A DNA stretch of 64,000 nt from Flavobacterium sp. N1736 (GCF_025947065.1 NZ_CP109994.1:2108001-2172000); one strand, 5' to 3'; positions 17,760 to 27,557 are shown, counted from the stretch's first letter. Notes: generated by a model from the letters alone, not told the origin. Numbers and translations are program-made.

Positions 17760-19438
17760 AGAAAATTACGCTTTTATTGAGCCTTATTTATATTAGCTGC
17801 GCCACGCAGGAAACTTCAAAACCAACCGGATTAGTCACTTCAAAAGCAATGGTGGTTTCTGCTCGCGAAGAAGCTTCTAAAATTGGTGTTGAAATCATGA
17901 AAAATGGCGGAAACGCTTTTGATGCCATGATTGGAACCGAATTGGCTTTGGCGGTTTCATTTCCTTTTGCAGGAAACATTGGCGGCGGCGGATTTATGGT
18001 TTACAGAAAAGCAAACGGCGAAGTTGGATCTTTAGATTATCGCGAAAAAGCGCCTTTGGCAGCATCAAAAGACATGTTTCTGGATAAAGACGGAAACGTT
18101 ATAAAAGGAAAAAGTACTGAAACTGCTTTGGCAATTGGCGTTCCGGGAACTATTGCAGGTGTTTTTGCCGTGCATAAAAAGTTTGGTTCTCTGCCAATGT
18201 CTGAAATTTTAAAACCTGTAATTGCTCTTGCCGAAAGAGGCGTTATTGTTACTGAAAAACAAGAAAAAAGCATGGATAATTATCGGGAATCGATTGTAAA
18301 AGTAAACGGTTCTACGACTCTTTTGGCAACTCATTTTAAAGAAAAAGATACTATTAAATATTCGGCTCTGGCCAATACTTTAAAACGAATTTCAAAAAAC
18401 GGACGAGATGAATTTTATAAAGGTCAAACTGCTGAAATTCTGGTTGATTATCTACAGAAAAAAGGCGGCATTCTTACGCTTGAAGATTTAGCCAAATACG
18501 AAGCAAAATGGAGAAAACCACTTCAGTTTACTTATAAGGATTTAAAAATTACCTCAATGTCGCCGCCAAGCAGCGGGGGAATTTGTCTGGCACAAATCCT
18601 GAAAATGATTGCTACTTATGATTTGGCAAAAATGGGTCATAATTCTCCGGAAGCAATTCAGGTAATTGTTGAAGCAGAAAGAAGGGCTTACGCCGACAGA
18701 AGTCAATTTTTGGGAGATCCTGATTTTGTAAAAATTCCGACAAAAGCATTACTTTCCGATGCTTATTTAAAAGACAGAATGTCGACTTTTAATGTTGACA
18801 AAGCCAGTTTATCATCTGAAATAAAAGAAGGAAAAATAACGTACAGCGAAAGTACCGAAACGACGCATTATTCAATTGTCGACAAATTTGGAAATGCCAT
18901 TGCAGCAACTACAACCTTAAACGACGGTTACGGTTCTAAATATTATTGTGATGAATTGGGTTTCTTCCTTAATAATGAAATGGATGATTTTAGTGCAAAG
19001 CCGGGATCTCCAAATATGTTTGGTTTGGTTGGAAATGAAGCCAATAGTATTGTTCCTCAAAAACGAATGCTGAGTTCGATGACACCAACAATTGTAGAAA
19101 AAAACGGTAAACTTTTTATGGTTGTCGGAACTCCCGGAGGTTCTACTATTATAACATCTGTTTTGCAGACGATTTTAAATGTTTACGAATATAAACTGAG
19201 TATGCAGGAAGCTGTAAATGCGCCGCGTTTTCATCATCAATGGTTACCCGATCTTATTAATTTTGAGCCAGAAACCTTTGATATAAAGACTATTGAAGTT
19301 TTAAAAGCAAAAGGGTATCTGATAAACGAAAATCCAACTCCGGTATTGGGCAAAGTCGATGCAATTTTGGTTTTACCAAATCAAAACCTTGAAGGAGGCG
19401 CTGATTTTCGTGGAGACGATACTGCTTCCGGTTTTTAG
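17756..19438 (+). CDS. ggt: Gamma-glutamyltransferase, lipoprotein form
   Basis: 560 aa Ntn hydrolase acting on glutathione and gamma-glutamyl compounds outside the inner membrane. The N-terminus has a lipobox (YISC, Cys15), so it is membrane-anchored rather than freely periplasmic. The autoprocessing site is ETTHYSIVD: Thr369 becomes the N-terminal nucleophile of the small subunit. The oxyanion and substrate loops GGGGFMVYR (about 77-84) and GTPGGSTI are intact. Start codon overlaps acpH stop. A weak CG-ended hairpin follows the stop before the ClC promoter. Confidence 0.93.
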   Translation: MKKITLLLSLIYISCATQETSKPTGLVTSKAMVVSAREEASKIGVEIMKNGGNAFDAMIGTELALAVSFPFAGNIGGGGFMVYRKANGEVGSLDYREKAPLAASKDMFLDKDGNVIKGKSTETALAIGVPGTIAGVFAVHKKFGSLPMSEILKPVIALAERGVIVTEKQEKSMDNYRESIVKVNGSTTLLATHFKEKDTIKYSALANTLKRISKNGRDEFYKGQTAEILVDYLQKKGGILTLEDLAKYEAKWRKPLQFTYKDLKITSMSPPSSGGICLAQILKMIATYDLAKMGHNSPEAIQVIVEAERRAYADRSQFLGDPDFVKIPTKALLSDAYLKDRMSTFNVDKASLSSEIKEGKITYSESTETTHYSIVDKFGNAIAATTTLNDGYGSKYYCDELGFFLNNEMDDFSAKPGSPNMFGLVGNEANSIVPQKRMLSSMTPTIVEKNGKLFMVVGTPGGSTIITSVLQTILNVYEYKLSMQEAVNAPRFHHQWLPDLINFEPETFDIKTIEVLKAKGYLINENPTPVLGKVDAILVLPNQNLEGGADFRGDDTASGF

Positions 19439-19462
19439 TTTTTCAAAAAATAAACCGAAATA

Positions 19463-19495
19463 GTTGACTTTTATGAATTCTATGCGCTAAATTTG
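19463..19495 (+). promoter_or_regulatory. Promoter of ClC gene
   Basis: GTTG (19463-19466) and TAAATTTG (19488-19495) are separated by 21 bp, close to the Bacteroidetes consensus TTTG-N19-TAnnTTTG. The ATG lies 27 bp downstream. Confidence 0.6.
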
Positions 19496-19522
19496 TAGTT
19501 TACCTAACTTTTTAAACAAATA

Positions 19523-21307
19523 ATGTTAAGAAAACTTTTTCGCAGACTAGAAAGCATTATTGCTTTAGCTCAATCTATATTGACACCAAAGCAATTTATA
19601 TTTTTATCCAGTGTCTTAGTTGGTATTTCTTGTTCATTGGCTGTAATTGTTTTAAAAACATTTGCCCACAGCGTTTTTTCTTTTGCCACGTATATAAACG
19701 GAATCCTGAAATTAAATTTCATTAATGGTATCTTGCCTATAATTGGTATTTTGCTAACCGTATTTGTGGTCAAAAAAGTATTAAACGGTTCTATTCAAAA
19801 AGGTACTTCTCAAATTTTATATGCCGTTGCAAAAAAAGCAAGCATAATTCCCAAAAAACAAATGTATGCGCAAATCATAACGAGTTCCTTAACAGTAGGT
19901 TTAGGAGGTTCTGCCGGATTAGAAAGCCCAATTGTAATTACCGGAGCCGCTTTTGGGTCCAATTATGCGCAAGGTTATAAATTAGCTTACAAAGACAGGA
20001 CTTTGCTTATTGGCTGTGGCGTTGCTGCCGGAATTTCGGCTGCTTTTAACGCTCCTATTGCCGGAGTTCTTTTTGCTATCGAAGTTTTATTGGTTGATGT
20101 TAGTATTTCAGCCTTTACTCCTATTATGATTTCTGCGGCTACAGGTGCTTTAGTTTCTGCTATTTTATTAGATGAAAGCATTTTATTGTCCTTCAAACAA
20201 CAGCAAACTTTTAATTATCACAATATTCCATTTTATGTTCTTTTGGGTGTTTTAACTGGTTTTATTGCGGTTTATTACGCACGAAATTTTCAAAAAACAG
20301 AGCATTATTTTTCTAATTTAAAAATGGGTCCTTATAAAAAAGCACTTATTGGTTCTTCTTTATTAGCCTTGCTTATTTTTATTTTTCCAACCCTTTTTGG
20401 TGAAGGTTATGAAAGCATCAAAACCTTATCAGAAAGTGATCCGGGACAATTATTAGACAATACTCTATTTGCTGATTTTAGAAACAACCAATGGGTTTTA
20501 CTTCTTTTTGTGGGATGCACGATGATGGTAAAAGTATTTGCTTCAGGATTAACTCTTGGAAGTGGTGGAAACGGAGGAAATTTTGCTCCATCCTTATTTA
20601 TGGGATCTTATTTGGGGTATTTCTTTGCAAAATTCATTACTTTAATTGGTTTGGCAAAACTGCCAATAAGCAATTTTACAATGGTTGGAATGGCCGGTAT
20701 TTTGAGCGGATTATTTCATGCGCCACTTACAGCGATTTTCTTAATTGCCGAAATTACCGGAGGTTATGGCTTAATGATTCCGCTTATGATCGTATCTTCT
20801 ATAAGTTTTGCCATTTCTAAACGATTTGAAAAATATTCGCTTGACGTAAAAAACCTCGCTAAAAAAGGTCATGCATTTACAAGTAATAAAGACTCCAATA
20901 TACTTTCGACTTTAGATATTGATACTATTATACAATGCGATTATTTAACCGTTCATCCGGAAGAACATCTAACTAAACTGGTCGATCTTATCTCGCACTC
21001 CAATCAGGTTGTTTTTGCTGTTGTTACGAAAGAAAATGAACTCGTTGGCGTTGTACATTTTAATGATATTCGCGAAATTATTTTCAATCCGTATCGGGTA
21101 AAATATACCTTAATAAAAGATGTCATGAAAACACCGCCTGCCACTATTTCATCTTATGATAGTATGGAAGTGGTTATGAGCAAGTTCGAAAAATCGAAAT
21201 CAGCATTTATTCCCGTTTTAAAAGATCAAAAATATTTTGGTTTTATTTCTAAATCTATCGCACTCGAAGCTTACAGAACAAAATTGCGTTCCATGACAAT
21301 TGAATAG
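19523..21307 (+). CDS. ClC-family chloride channel/transporter with CBS pair
   Basis: 594 aa: about ten membrane helices (residues 15-425) and two C-terminal CBS domains (about 450-590). Selectivity-filter regions are seen as GLGGSAGLESP, whose Glu matches the gating glutamate of the GREGP motif, and GSGGNGGNFAPSLFMG. The CBS pair (YLTVHPEEHLTKLVDLI and DVMKTPPATISSYDSMEVVM) should bind adenine nucleotides and gate transport. Whether it is a channel or a Cl-/H+ exchanger cannot be told safely from sequence. Confidence 0.92.
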   Translation: MLRKLFRRLESIIALAQSILTPKQFIFLSSVLVGISCSLAVIVLKTFAHSVFSFATYINGILKLNFINGILPIIGILLTVFVVKKVLNGSIQKGTSQILYAVAKKASIIPKKQMYAQIITSSLTVGLGGSAGLESPIVITGAAFGSNYAQGYKLAYKDRTLLIGCGVAAGISAAFNAPIAGVLFAIEVLLVDVSISAFTPIMISAATGALVSAILLDESILLSFKQQQTFNYHNIPFYVLLGVLTGFIAVYYARNFQKTEHYFSNLKMGPYKKALIGSSLLALLIFIFPTLFGEGYESIKTLSESDPGQLLDNTLFADFRNNQWVLLLFVGCTMMVKVFASGLTLGSGGNGGNFAPSLFMGSYLGYFFAKFITLIGLAKLPISNFTMVGMAGILSGLFHAPLTAIFLIAEITGGYGLMIPLMIVSSISFAISKRFEKYSLDVKNLAKKGHAFTSNKDSNILSTLDIDTIIQCDYLTVHPEEHLTKLVDLISHSNQVVFAVVTKENELVGVVHFNDIREIIFNPYRVKYTLIKDVMKTPPATISSYDSMEVVMSKFEKSKSAFIPVLKDQKYFGFISKSIALEAYRTKLRSMTIE

Positions 21308-21309
21308 TC

Positions 21310-21350
21310 TTAATATCGGATAGGTTAAAATTTGATATATCCGATATTAA
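21310..21350. promoter_or_regulatory. Palindromic operator candidate over the fic promoter
   Basis: Perfect 13-bp inverted arms TTAATATCGGATA (21310-21322) and TATCCGATATTAA (21338-21350) flank a 15-base centre that holds the -33 TTTG of the fic promoter. No T tract follows, so an operator is more likely than a terminator for the ClC gene, although it begins 3 bp after that stop codon. Confidence 0.6.
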
Positions 21351-21362
21351 GAAGTACCTTTG
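21331..21362 (+). promoter_or_regulatory. fic promoter, near-leaderless
   Basis: TTTG (21331-21334), 20-bp spacer, TACCTTTG (21355-21362): an almost ideal Bacteroidetes promoter. The ATG at 21370 is only 7 bp further, so the mRNA should start at or just before the start codon. Confidence 0.75.
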
Positions 21363-21369
21363 TGGGGAA

Positions 21370-22323
21370 ATGTGGAATATAGACTTAACATATAGAGAAG
21401 AATTTCAATCGACATTTGATCGATTGTACCAAAAAAGGCTTGATTTGCAAAATAGCAGACCATTGCCCAATATTGCTTTGCATAAAATTCGCGAAAGTTT
21501 ATCGCTCGAATGGACCTACAATTCCAATAGTATTGAAGGAAATACAATGAGCTTACGTGAAACCCAAATGGTGATTCAGGAAGGAATTACCATAAAAGGC
21601 AAATCGCTTCGGGAACATTTTGAAACTCATAACCACGATAAAGCGATTGATTATTTATACTCAATTGTTGATGATAATTATAAAATTCGAAGTATTGATA
21701 TCCTCTCTATTCACGGATTGGTCTTGCGTTCTATTGAAGATGATTTTGCAGGACGAATACGAAATGGCGGTGTTCGAATTTCGGGAGCTAATTTTATGCC
21801 TCCAAATGCTAATAAAGTTTCAGATTATCTCGATGAATTAATTGAGTTTATCAATACAAATCCGTTGGGTTTAAACGATATTGAGCTGGCAACAATTTAT
21901 CATCACAAGTTGGTTTGGATTCATCCTTTCTTTGACGGAAACGGTAGAACTGTTCGTTTGAGCATGAATTTGTTATTAATGCGCTGCGGTTTTCCTCCTG
22001 CTATTATCCTTAAAAATGACAGGAAAAAATATTACGAAGCACTTAATCAGGCTAATAATGGCAATTATCAAAAACTGACGCTTTTGATGTGTCAGGCACT
22101 GGAACGAACGCTAAATATTTATTTAACCGCTATGCCGGGAAGTAGTTACGATTATCAGCCTATAATAAATATCGTAAGTGAACCCCGAACACCTTATGGT
22201 CAGGAATATATTAGTTTACTCGCCAGAACAGGAAAAATTGACGCTTATAAAGAAGGACGAAACTGGTATACAACCAAAGAAGCCATCGAAGAATATATGG
22301 CAACCAGAAAAAGAAAACGCTAG
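21370..22323 (+). CDS. Fic-domain AMP-transferase, class II, with C-terminal DNA-binding-like domain
   Basis: 317 aa. The Fic active site HPFFDGNGR (residues 185-193) is complete, with catalytic His185. An N-terminal inhibitory helix carries SNSIEG (Ser52-Gly57), fitting the (S/T)xxxE(G/N) rule, so Glu56 should block ATP gamma-phosphate binding: a class II, self-inhibited Fic protein. Residues 265-317 (YISLLARTGKIDAYKEGRNWYT) look like a helix-turn-helix/excisionase-type domain. Fic proteins transfer AMP to target hydroxyl groups. Regulation through the palindrome in its promoter is possible, maybe by itself. No separate antitoxin gene is present. Confidence 0.92.
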   Translation: MWNIDLTYREEFQSTFDRLYQKRLDLQNSRPLPNIALHKIRESLSLEWTYNSNSIEGNTMSLRETQMVIQEGITIKGKSLREHFETHNHDKAIDYLYSIVDDNYKIRSIDILSIHGLVLRSIEDDFAGRIRNGGVRISGANFMPPNANKVSDYLDELIEFINTNPLGLNDIELATIYHHKLVWIHPFFDGNGRTVRLSMNLLLMRCGFPPAIILKNDRKKYYEALNQANNGNYQKLTLLMCQALERTLNIYLTAMPGSSYDYQPIINIVSEPRTPYGQEYISLLARTGKIDAYKEGRNWYTTKEAIEEYMATRKRKR

Positions 22324-22337
22324 TGTAAACTAGCGTT
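22316..22337 (+). terminator. Terminator overlapping fic stop
   Basis: AACGCTAG (22316-22323) pairs with CTAGCGTT (22330-22337) and ATTTTG follows. The left arm includes the fic stop codon. Confidence 0.65.
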
Positions 22338-22400
22338 ATTTTGTTACTAATTGTAACATAAAGTTTTGTACTCTAGTACTAAAAGAACAAATCAAAGTGG

Positions 22401-22408
22401 TAACTTTG
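22401..22408 (+). promoter_or_regulatory. -7 promoter element, uvrA
   Basis: TAACTTTG matches TAnnTTTG, 16 bp before the ATG at 22425; the upstream in-frame TTG at 22413 would lie at or before the transcript start. Confidence 0.55.
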
Positions 22409-22424
22409 CGTTTTGCTCAAATTT

Positions 22425-25256
22425 ATGCTAGATAAAGACAATACTATTGAAGTTCTTGGTGCAAGAGTTCATAATCTAAAAAATATCGATATTTCTATTC
22501 CGCGTGAAAAACTGGTTGTAATTACCGGTTTGTCAGGTTCGGGAAAATCATCTTTGGCGTTTGATACTATTTATGCCGAAGGACAACGTCGTTATGTCGA
22601 AACTTTTTCGGCGTATGCCAGACAGTTTCTTGGCGGTTTGGAGCGTCCGGATGTAGATAAAATCGACGGACTTTCTCCCGTAATTGCGATTGAACAAAAA
22701 ACAACCAGCAAAAGTCCGCGTTCAACTGTTGGAACAATTACAGAAATATACGATTTTCTAAGACTTTTATATGCTCGCGGTGCAGACGCTTATAGCTACA
22801 ACACAGGCGAAAAAATGGTCTCTTATTCTGATGAACAAATTAAAGATTTGATTATTCAGGATTTCAGCGGAAAACGCATCAATATTCTTGCTCCGATTAT
22901 TCGAGCCAGAAAAGGGCATTATGCCGAATTATTCCAACAAATTACCAAACAAGGTTTCTTGAAAGTTCGTGTAAATGGCGAAGTTCAGGATTTGGTTTCA
23001 GGAATGAAACTGGATCGTTACAAAACCCACGACATCGAAATTGTTGTAGACAGAATGTTAATTGAAAATACCGAAGACAATCAAAAACGATTGGCTGAAA
23101 GTATCAATACAGCTATGCATCATGGCGAAAATGTCTTGATGATTTTAGATCAGGATACTAATGAGGTACGTTATTTTAGTAGAAATTTAATGTGTCCGAC
23201 AACCGGAATCTCGTATCAAAATCCGGAACCGAATTTATTTTCATTCAATTCCCCAAAAGGTGCTTGTCCGCATTGTAACGGATTAGGAACGGTTCACGAA
23301 ATCAACATCAAAAAAATTATTCCAAATCCAAAATTATCCATTAAAAGTGGTGGTTTTGCTCCGCTTGGTGAATATAAATCATCGTGGATTTTTAAGCAAT
23401 TAGAAGTTATTGGAGAAAAATTCGGATTTAAAATAACAGATCCGATTGAGAAAATTCCGGAAGAAGCCATGAACATGATTCTTCACGGAGGAAAGGATAA
23501 ATTTACCGTAAACTCGAAAGATTTAGGCGTAACTCGCGATTATAAAATAGATTTTGAGGGGATTTCGCATTTCATCAAAAACCAATATGACGAAAGTGCT
23601 TCGACAACCATAAAACGTTGGGCAAAAGATTTCATGGACGAAGTCAATTGTCCGGTTTGCGAAGGCTCACGTTTGAAAAAAGAAGCTCAGTTTTTTAGAG
23701 TTAACGGGAAAAATATCACTGAATTATGTGATATGGATATTTCTGATTTAACAGCCTGGTTTCAGGATTTAAATTCTCATTTATCAGACAAACAGCTTTT
23801 AATTGCCTCAGAAGTTGTGAAAGAAATCAAAGACCGTTTAAACTTTTTGATGAATGTTGGTTTGAATTATTTGGCTTTAAGCCGAAGTTCAAAATCACTT
23901 TCGGGCGGTGAAGCACAGCGTATTCGTCTGGCAACACAAATTGGTTCGCAATTGGTTGGTGTTTTATATATTCTGGATGAACCAAGTATTGGTTTACACC
24001 AAAGAGACAATGAAAAACTAATTCATTCGTTAGAACAATTACGTGATATCGGAAACTCGGTTATTGTGGTTGAACACGATAAAGACATGATCGAACGTGC
24101 TGATTATGTAATTGATATTGGTCCGAAAGCCGGAAAATACGGAGGAGAAATTATTAGTATTGGAACTCCTGCTGAAACTTTAAAATCGAACACGATTACC
24201 GCTCAATATTTGAATGGTAAAATGAAATTAGAGATTCCGAAAGAGCGTCGTAAAGGAAACGGCAAGTTTTTAAAATTAAGCGGGGCAACCGGAAACAACT
24301 TAAAAAATGTTTCAATCGAATTGCCTTTAGGACAATTGATTTGTGTTACAGGAGTTTCTGGAAGTGGAAAATCGACTTTAATAAACGAGACGCTCTACCC
24401 TATTTTAAACGCCTATTATTTTAATGGTGTGAAAAAACCACAGCCGTACAAAAAAATAGAAGGTTTAGAACATATTGACAAAGTAATTGATATTGACCAA
24501 AGTCCGATTGGAAGAACGCCGCGTTCGAATCCAGCGACTTATACAGAGGTTTTCACCGAAATCAGGAACTTGTTTACGATGACTTCTGAAAGTATGATTC
24601 GTGGTTATAAAGCCGGACGTTTTAGTTTTAATGTAAAAGGTGGACGCTGCGAAACCTGTGAAGGTTCCGGTGTTAGAACTATTGAAATGAACTTTTTACC
24701 GGATGTTTATGTAGAATGCGAAACATGTCAGGGAAAACGTTTTAACAGAGAAACGTTAGAAATTCGATACAAAGGAAAATCAATTTCCGACGTATTGAAT
24801 ATGACGGTTGATGAAGCGGTTCCGTTTTTTGAAAACATTCCGAAGATTTATAGAAAAGTAAAAACAATTCAAGATGTTGGTTTAGGATATATTACACTTG
24901 GTCAGCAAAGTACAACACTTTCCGGCGGAGAAGCACAACGTATTAAACTGGCTGGAGAATTGTCTAAAAAAGACACCGGAAATACCTTTTATATTCTGGA
25001 CGAACCTACAACAGGTTTGCATTTTGAAGACATTCGTGTTTTGATGGACGTGATTAATAAACTGGTCGATAAAGGAAACACAATTTTGGTAATCGAGCAT
25101 AATATGGATGTTATCAAACTTGCCGATTACATTATTGATATTGGTCCCGAAGGTGGAAAAGGTGGCGGACAATTGATCGCCAAGGGAACTCCGGAAGAAG
25201 TTGCGAAAAATAAAAAAAGCTATACAGCTAAGTTTTTGAAAAAAGAGTTAATTTAG
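22425..25256 (+). CDS. uvrA: Excinuclease ABC subunit A
   Basis: About 943 aa from ATG 22425; an in-frame TTG at 22413 adds four residues but sits at the predicted transcript start. UvrA is the damage-recognition ATPase of nucleotide excision repair. Two ABC ATPase halves are complete: Walker [10 protein letters not shown] and GVSGSGKST, signatures [18 protein letters not shown] and [17 protein letters not shown]. Zinc-binding Cys pairs are present in CPHCNGLG and CPVCEGSR and in the C-terminal [16 protein letters not shown] module that reads DNA damage. It stands as a single gene followed by a toxin-antitoxin pair. No SOS-type box was sought in detail. Confidence 0.97.
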   Translation: MLDKDNTIEVLGARVHNLKNIDISIPREKLVVITGLSGSGKSSLAFDTIYAEGQRRYVETFSAYARQFLGGLERPDVDKIDGLSPVIAIEQKTTSKSPRSTVGTITEIYDFLRLLYARGADAYSYNTGEKMVSYSDEQIKDLIIQDFSGKRINILAPIIRARKGHYAELFQQITKQGFLKVRVNGEVQDLVSGMKLDRYKTHDIEIVVDRMLIENTEDNQKRLAESINTAMHHGENVLMILDQDTNEVRYFSRNLMCPTTGISYQNPEPNLFSFNSPKGACPHCNGLGTVHEINIKKIIPNPKLSIKSGGFAPLGEYKSSWIFKQLEVIGEKFGFKITDPIEKIPEEAMNMILHGGKDKFTVNSKDLGVTRDYKIDFEGISHFIKNQYDESASTTIKRWAKDFMDEVNCPVCEGSRLKKEAQFFRVNGKNITELCDMDISDLTAWFQDLNSHLSDKQLLIASEVVKEIKDRLNFLMNVGLNYLALSRSSKSLSGGEAQRIRLATQIGSQLVGVLYILDEPSIGLHQRDNEKLIHSLEQLRDIGNSVIVVEHDKDMIERADYVIDIGPKAGKYGGEIISIGTPAETLKSNTITAQYLNGKMKLEIPKERRKGNGKFLKLSGATGNNLKNVSIELPLGQLICVTGVSGSGKSTLINETLYPILNAYYFNGVKKPQPYKKIEGLEHIDKVIDIDQSPIGRTPRSNPATYTEVFTEIRNLFTMTSESMIRGYKAGRFSFNVKGGRCETCEGSGVRTIEMNFLPDVYVECETCQGKRFNRETLEIRYKGKSISDVLNMTVDEAVPFFENIPKIYRKVKTIQDVGLGYITLGQQSTTLSGGEAQRIKLAGELSKKDTGNTFYILDEPTTGLHFEDIRVLMDVINKLVDKGNTILVIEHNMDVIKLADYIIDIGPEGGKGGGQLIAKGTPEEVAKNKKSYTAKFLKKELI

Positions 25257-25304
25257 TAGGTAATTATTAGAATCAATAGTTTTCCTATTTATAAAAGTAT
25301 CGTT

Positions 25305-25532
25305 ATGAACAGTTTAAGTTTAAAAGTAGATTTAGATTTTAAAGAGTTACTAAAAGTTGTAAAACAATTATCTCCTTCAGAAAAATTGAAACTTAATGAT
25401 GAAATTTGGAAAGATGATATCGAAATTCCTATTGAACATCAAAAAATAGTTTTAAACAGAATTGAGAAAAGTAAAGCTTCACCTAAAAGAATGTTAGATT
25501 GGGATGAAGTATCAGATTTGCCAATTCAGTAA
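25305..25532 (+). CDS. Antitoxin of RelE/ParE-type module
   Basis: 75 aa, acidic-rich. The C-terminal ASPKRMLDWDEV resembles the small addiction-module proteins (PF09720-like) that pair with ParE/RelE toxins; the N-terminal part should dimerise. It precedes the toxin gene with a 9-bp gap to the toxin ATG, the normal order for such pairs. Antitoxins of this kind neutralise the toxin by wrapping its basic face and often repress their own promoter. Confidence 0.75.
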   Translation: MNSLSLKVDLDFKELLKVVKQLSPSEKLKLNDEIWKDDIEIPIEHQKIVLNRIEKSKASPKRMLDWDEVSDLPIQ

Positions 25533-25541
25533 TTCTTGAAA

Positions 25542-25847
25542 ATGTATAATATTAAGATAGACCAAGATGCTTTAAATGATCTTGGAGAAATTGTTATTTG
25601 GTACAATAATCAATTGCAAAATTTAGGATTACGTTTTCATAAACAAATAAAATCTCAAATTAATTCTTTAAAAAACGAACCTTATATTTATACTATTCGT
25701 TATAAAGACGTTCATGGTATGCTTGTTAAAAAATTTCCGTTTATGATTCATTACACAATTAATGAAGAATCTAATTTAGTGGAAATTTTCGCCATATTTC
25801 ATACTAGTCGAAATCCAGAAATTTGGAATTCAAGGATAAAAAAATAA
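25542..25847 (+). CDS. RelE/ParE-superfamily toxin
   Basis: 101 aa from ATG 25542 (an in-frame TTG at 25536 adds two). Motifs typical of this fold: an N-terminal strand MYNIKIDQDALNDLGEIV, a helix-rich middle (LGLRFHKQIKSQINSL) and the C-terminal strand with the basic/His end IFAIFHTSRNPEIW. ParE members poison gyrase and RelE members cut ribosomal mRNA; the sequence alone does not choose between them. Co-transcribed with the antitoxin just upstream. Confidence 0.82.
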   Translation: MYNIKIDQDALNDLGEIVIWYNNQLQNLGLRFHKQIKSQINSLKNEPYIYTIRYKDVHGMLVKKFPFMIHYTINEESNLVEIFAIFHTSRNPEIWNSRIKK

Positions 25848-26142
25848 TCTTAATTGCAGGGTGGTTAAACTTTTGACTATTTCATTGTGTCGACGAATTC
25901 ATTGATGATTTTAATTCTTAAAAATTTATTCAACAGACATTAATTTCGCAATAACAATTCTTTCTATTTTGATTAGATTTTTTAATCTACTGATAATGAA
26001 TATCCAATCAAAAATACCACTATAGAAATGTTACATTTAAATTAATAAATACGCACTTCTGTAACAATTCTCAAAAAAAGCAGTAATTTAGTACGCCCTT
26101 TTTGTCAAAGCTTTTAATTTTGACAAAGACTAAGATGAATCT

Positions 26143-26502
26143 ATGAATCTAAAAGAGAAATTAAACAGCGTTGACCAATATTTTTCGCCGAAAATAATTG
26201 ATGAAGTAAATGATCAATATATTAAAGTAGCTAAAATAAAAGGTCAGGAAGTGCCCTGGCATAATCACGAGAATGAAGACGAATTGTTTTACATTATTGA
26301 CGGTGAACTTTTAATGGAAATTGAAAATGAATCTTCGTTCATCATGAAAAAAGGTGATTTATTCGTTGTGAAAAAAGGCGTAAATCACAGGGTTTCATCG
26401 GTTGAGGAATGTTCAATAATGCTGATTGAATCGAAAACTACTGAACATACCGGAAAAGTTAAAAGCAACATTACCAAATCAATTGAAGAACAATCGTATT
26501 AA
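26143..26502 (+). CDS. Single-domain cupin protein
   Basis: 119 aa forming one small beta-barrel. Metal-binding motif 1 is seen as WHNHENEDELFYIIDGEL (His, His, Glu) and motif 2 as FVVKKGVNHRVSS (His). The acidic stretch next to motif 1 is common in this cupin group. Substrate and role are unknown; such proteins range from sensors to isomerases. It stands alone, with nearly 300 bp of gene-free AT-rich DNA before it. Confidence 0.85.
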   Translation: MNLKEKLNSVDQYFSPKIIDEVNDQYIKVAKIKGQEVPWHNHENEDELFYIIDGELLMEIENESSFIMKKGDLFVVKKGVNHRVSSVEECSIMLIESKTTEHTGKVKSNITKSIEEQSY

Positions 26503-26549
26503 TTAAAAGACAATTTCTTTTTTTTATAAAACATGTTTCAATTGAAAAC

Positions 26550-26637
26550 GGCTGCCCTAGCCCTGATGGTCCCGAAGTGTCGGGAGGCATCCTTTTTCTT
26601 GCTTCTTTAGCAAGGAAAAGATATAGCAGACAGCAGG
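26550..26637 (+). ncRNA. Candidate structured RNA (flavobacterial repeat family, perhaps Flavo-1)
   Basis: The sequence opens with GCTGCCCTAGCCCTGATGG and closes with GATATAGCAGACAGCAGG, so the ends CTGC/GCAG pair. Between them are two hairpins: TCCCGA/TCGGGA and CTTGCT/AGCAAG. The layout and the conserved ends match a sequence family I recall as scattered through Flavobacterium genomes and that may be the Flavo-1 RNA motif; this identification is from memory and was not checked. Confidence 0.5.
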
Positions 26638-26646
26638 ATTAAGCTC

Positions 26647-26675
26647 CTCACTTCGACTACGCTCGGGATGACAAT
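26647..26675. repeat. CTTCGACTACGCTCGGGATGAC element
   Basis: The core TTCGACTACGCTCGGGATGA here is related to the TTCGACTTCGCTCAGGAAGA units at 50009-50128. I take it as a single copy of the same dispersed repeat. Confidence 0.5.
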
Positions 26676-26732
26676 TTGAGTAAAATTAGAGACACAACTT
26701 AAAATAAAAATATAAATTATAATATACCAAAA

Positions 26733-27461
26733 ATGAGATTAGAAGATTTTGATAATGATGAGGATAAAGTAATTCAGGATCGTTTGAAACAAAAAACGTG
26801 GAATGAAATTAGAACCAATGACAGCTGGGCGATTTTTAAAATCATGGCCGAGTTTGTAAACGGTTACGAAAGTATGGGTCGTATTGGTCCGTGTGTTTCG
26901 ATTTTTGGATCGGCGAGAACAAAACCGGAAGACAAATATTATTTACTTGCCGAAAAAATTGCATATAAAATCAGTAAAGCCGGTTATGGCGTAATTACAG
27001 GCGGAGGACCTGGAATTATGGAAGCCGGAAATAAAGGTGCACATTTAGGGGGCGGAACTTCGGTTGGTTTAAACATCGAATTGCCTTTTGAACAGCATTT
27101 TAACCCTTATATTGACCATGATAAAAACCTGAATTTCGATTATTTCTTTGTGAGGAAAGTAATGTTTGTAAAATATTCGCAAGGTTTTGTGGTTATGCCG
27201 GGAGGTTTTGGAACTCTGGACGAGATGTTTGAAGCAATTACTTTGATTCAGACTAAGAAAATTGGAAAATTCCCAATTATTTTGGTTGGTGTTGAATTTT
27301 GGTCTGGATTGATTGACTGGGTAAAAACGGTTTTGGTAGAAAAAATGCATACGGTAAGTCCTGAAGATTTGAACTTATTTAAAATAGTGGATACTGAAGA
27401 TGAAGTAGTTGACGTTTTGGATAAATTCTATAAGAAATACGATTTAAGTCCGAATTTCTAA
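26733..27461 (+). CDS. LOG-family (TIGR00730) Rossmann-fold protein
   Basis: 242 aa. Nucleotide-binding motifs are clear: SIFGSAR near residue 58, GVITGGGPGIMEAGNKGA (about 86-103) and the family signature PGGFGTLDEMFEA (about 155-167). LOG proteins release free base from nucleoside monophosphates (cytokinin-activating in plants) and in bacteria may be general nucleotide phosphoribohydrolases. It has an N-terminal acidic extension (DNDEDKVIQDRLK) usual in the Bacteroidetes form. Single gene, with an intergenic repeat after it. Confidence 0.9.
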   Translation: MRLEDFDNDEDKVIQDRLKQKTWNEIRTNDSWAIFKIMAEFVNGYESMGRIGPCVSIFGSARTKPEDKYYLLAEKIAYKISKAGYGVITGGGPGIMEAGNKGAHLGGGTSVGLNIELPFEQHFNPYIDHDKNLNFDYFFVRKVMFVKYSQGFVVMPGGFGTLDEMFEAITLIQTKKIGKFPIILVGVEFWSGLIDWVKTVLVEKMHTVSPEDLNLFKIVDTEDEVVDVLDKFYKKYDLSPNF

Positions 27462-27505
27462 AAATATTTTTAGACATATAAGTAAAGTGATATACTAAAA
27501 TAATT

Positions 27506-27557
27506 GACGCGGATTAAACGGATTCGCTAAAGCGAAGACGCGGATTAAAACGGATTT
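27506..27557. repeat. Repeat family B copy (CGCTAAAGCG core)
   Basis: About 52 bp with the palindromic core TTCGCTAAAGCGAA and flanking CGCGGATTAAAACGGATT. Reverse-oriented copies lie at 44060-44112 and 50138-50190. Confidence 0.65.

Noticed and set aside
21310..21350. Terminator of the ClC gene
   Set aside because: No T run follows the right arm and a strong promoter box lies inside the loop, so an operator is the better reading, although a dual role is possible.
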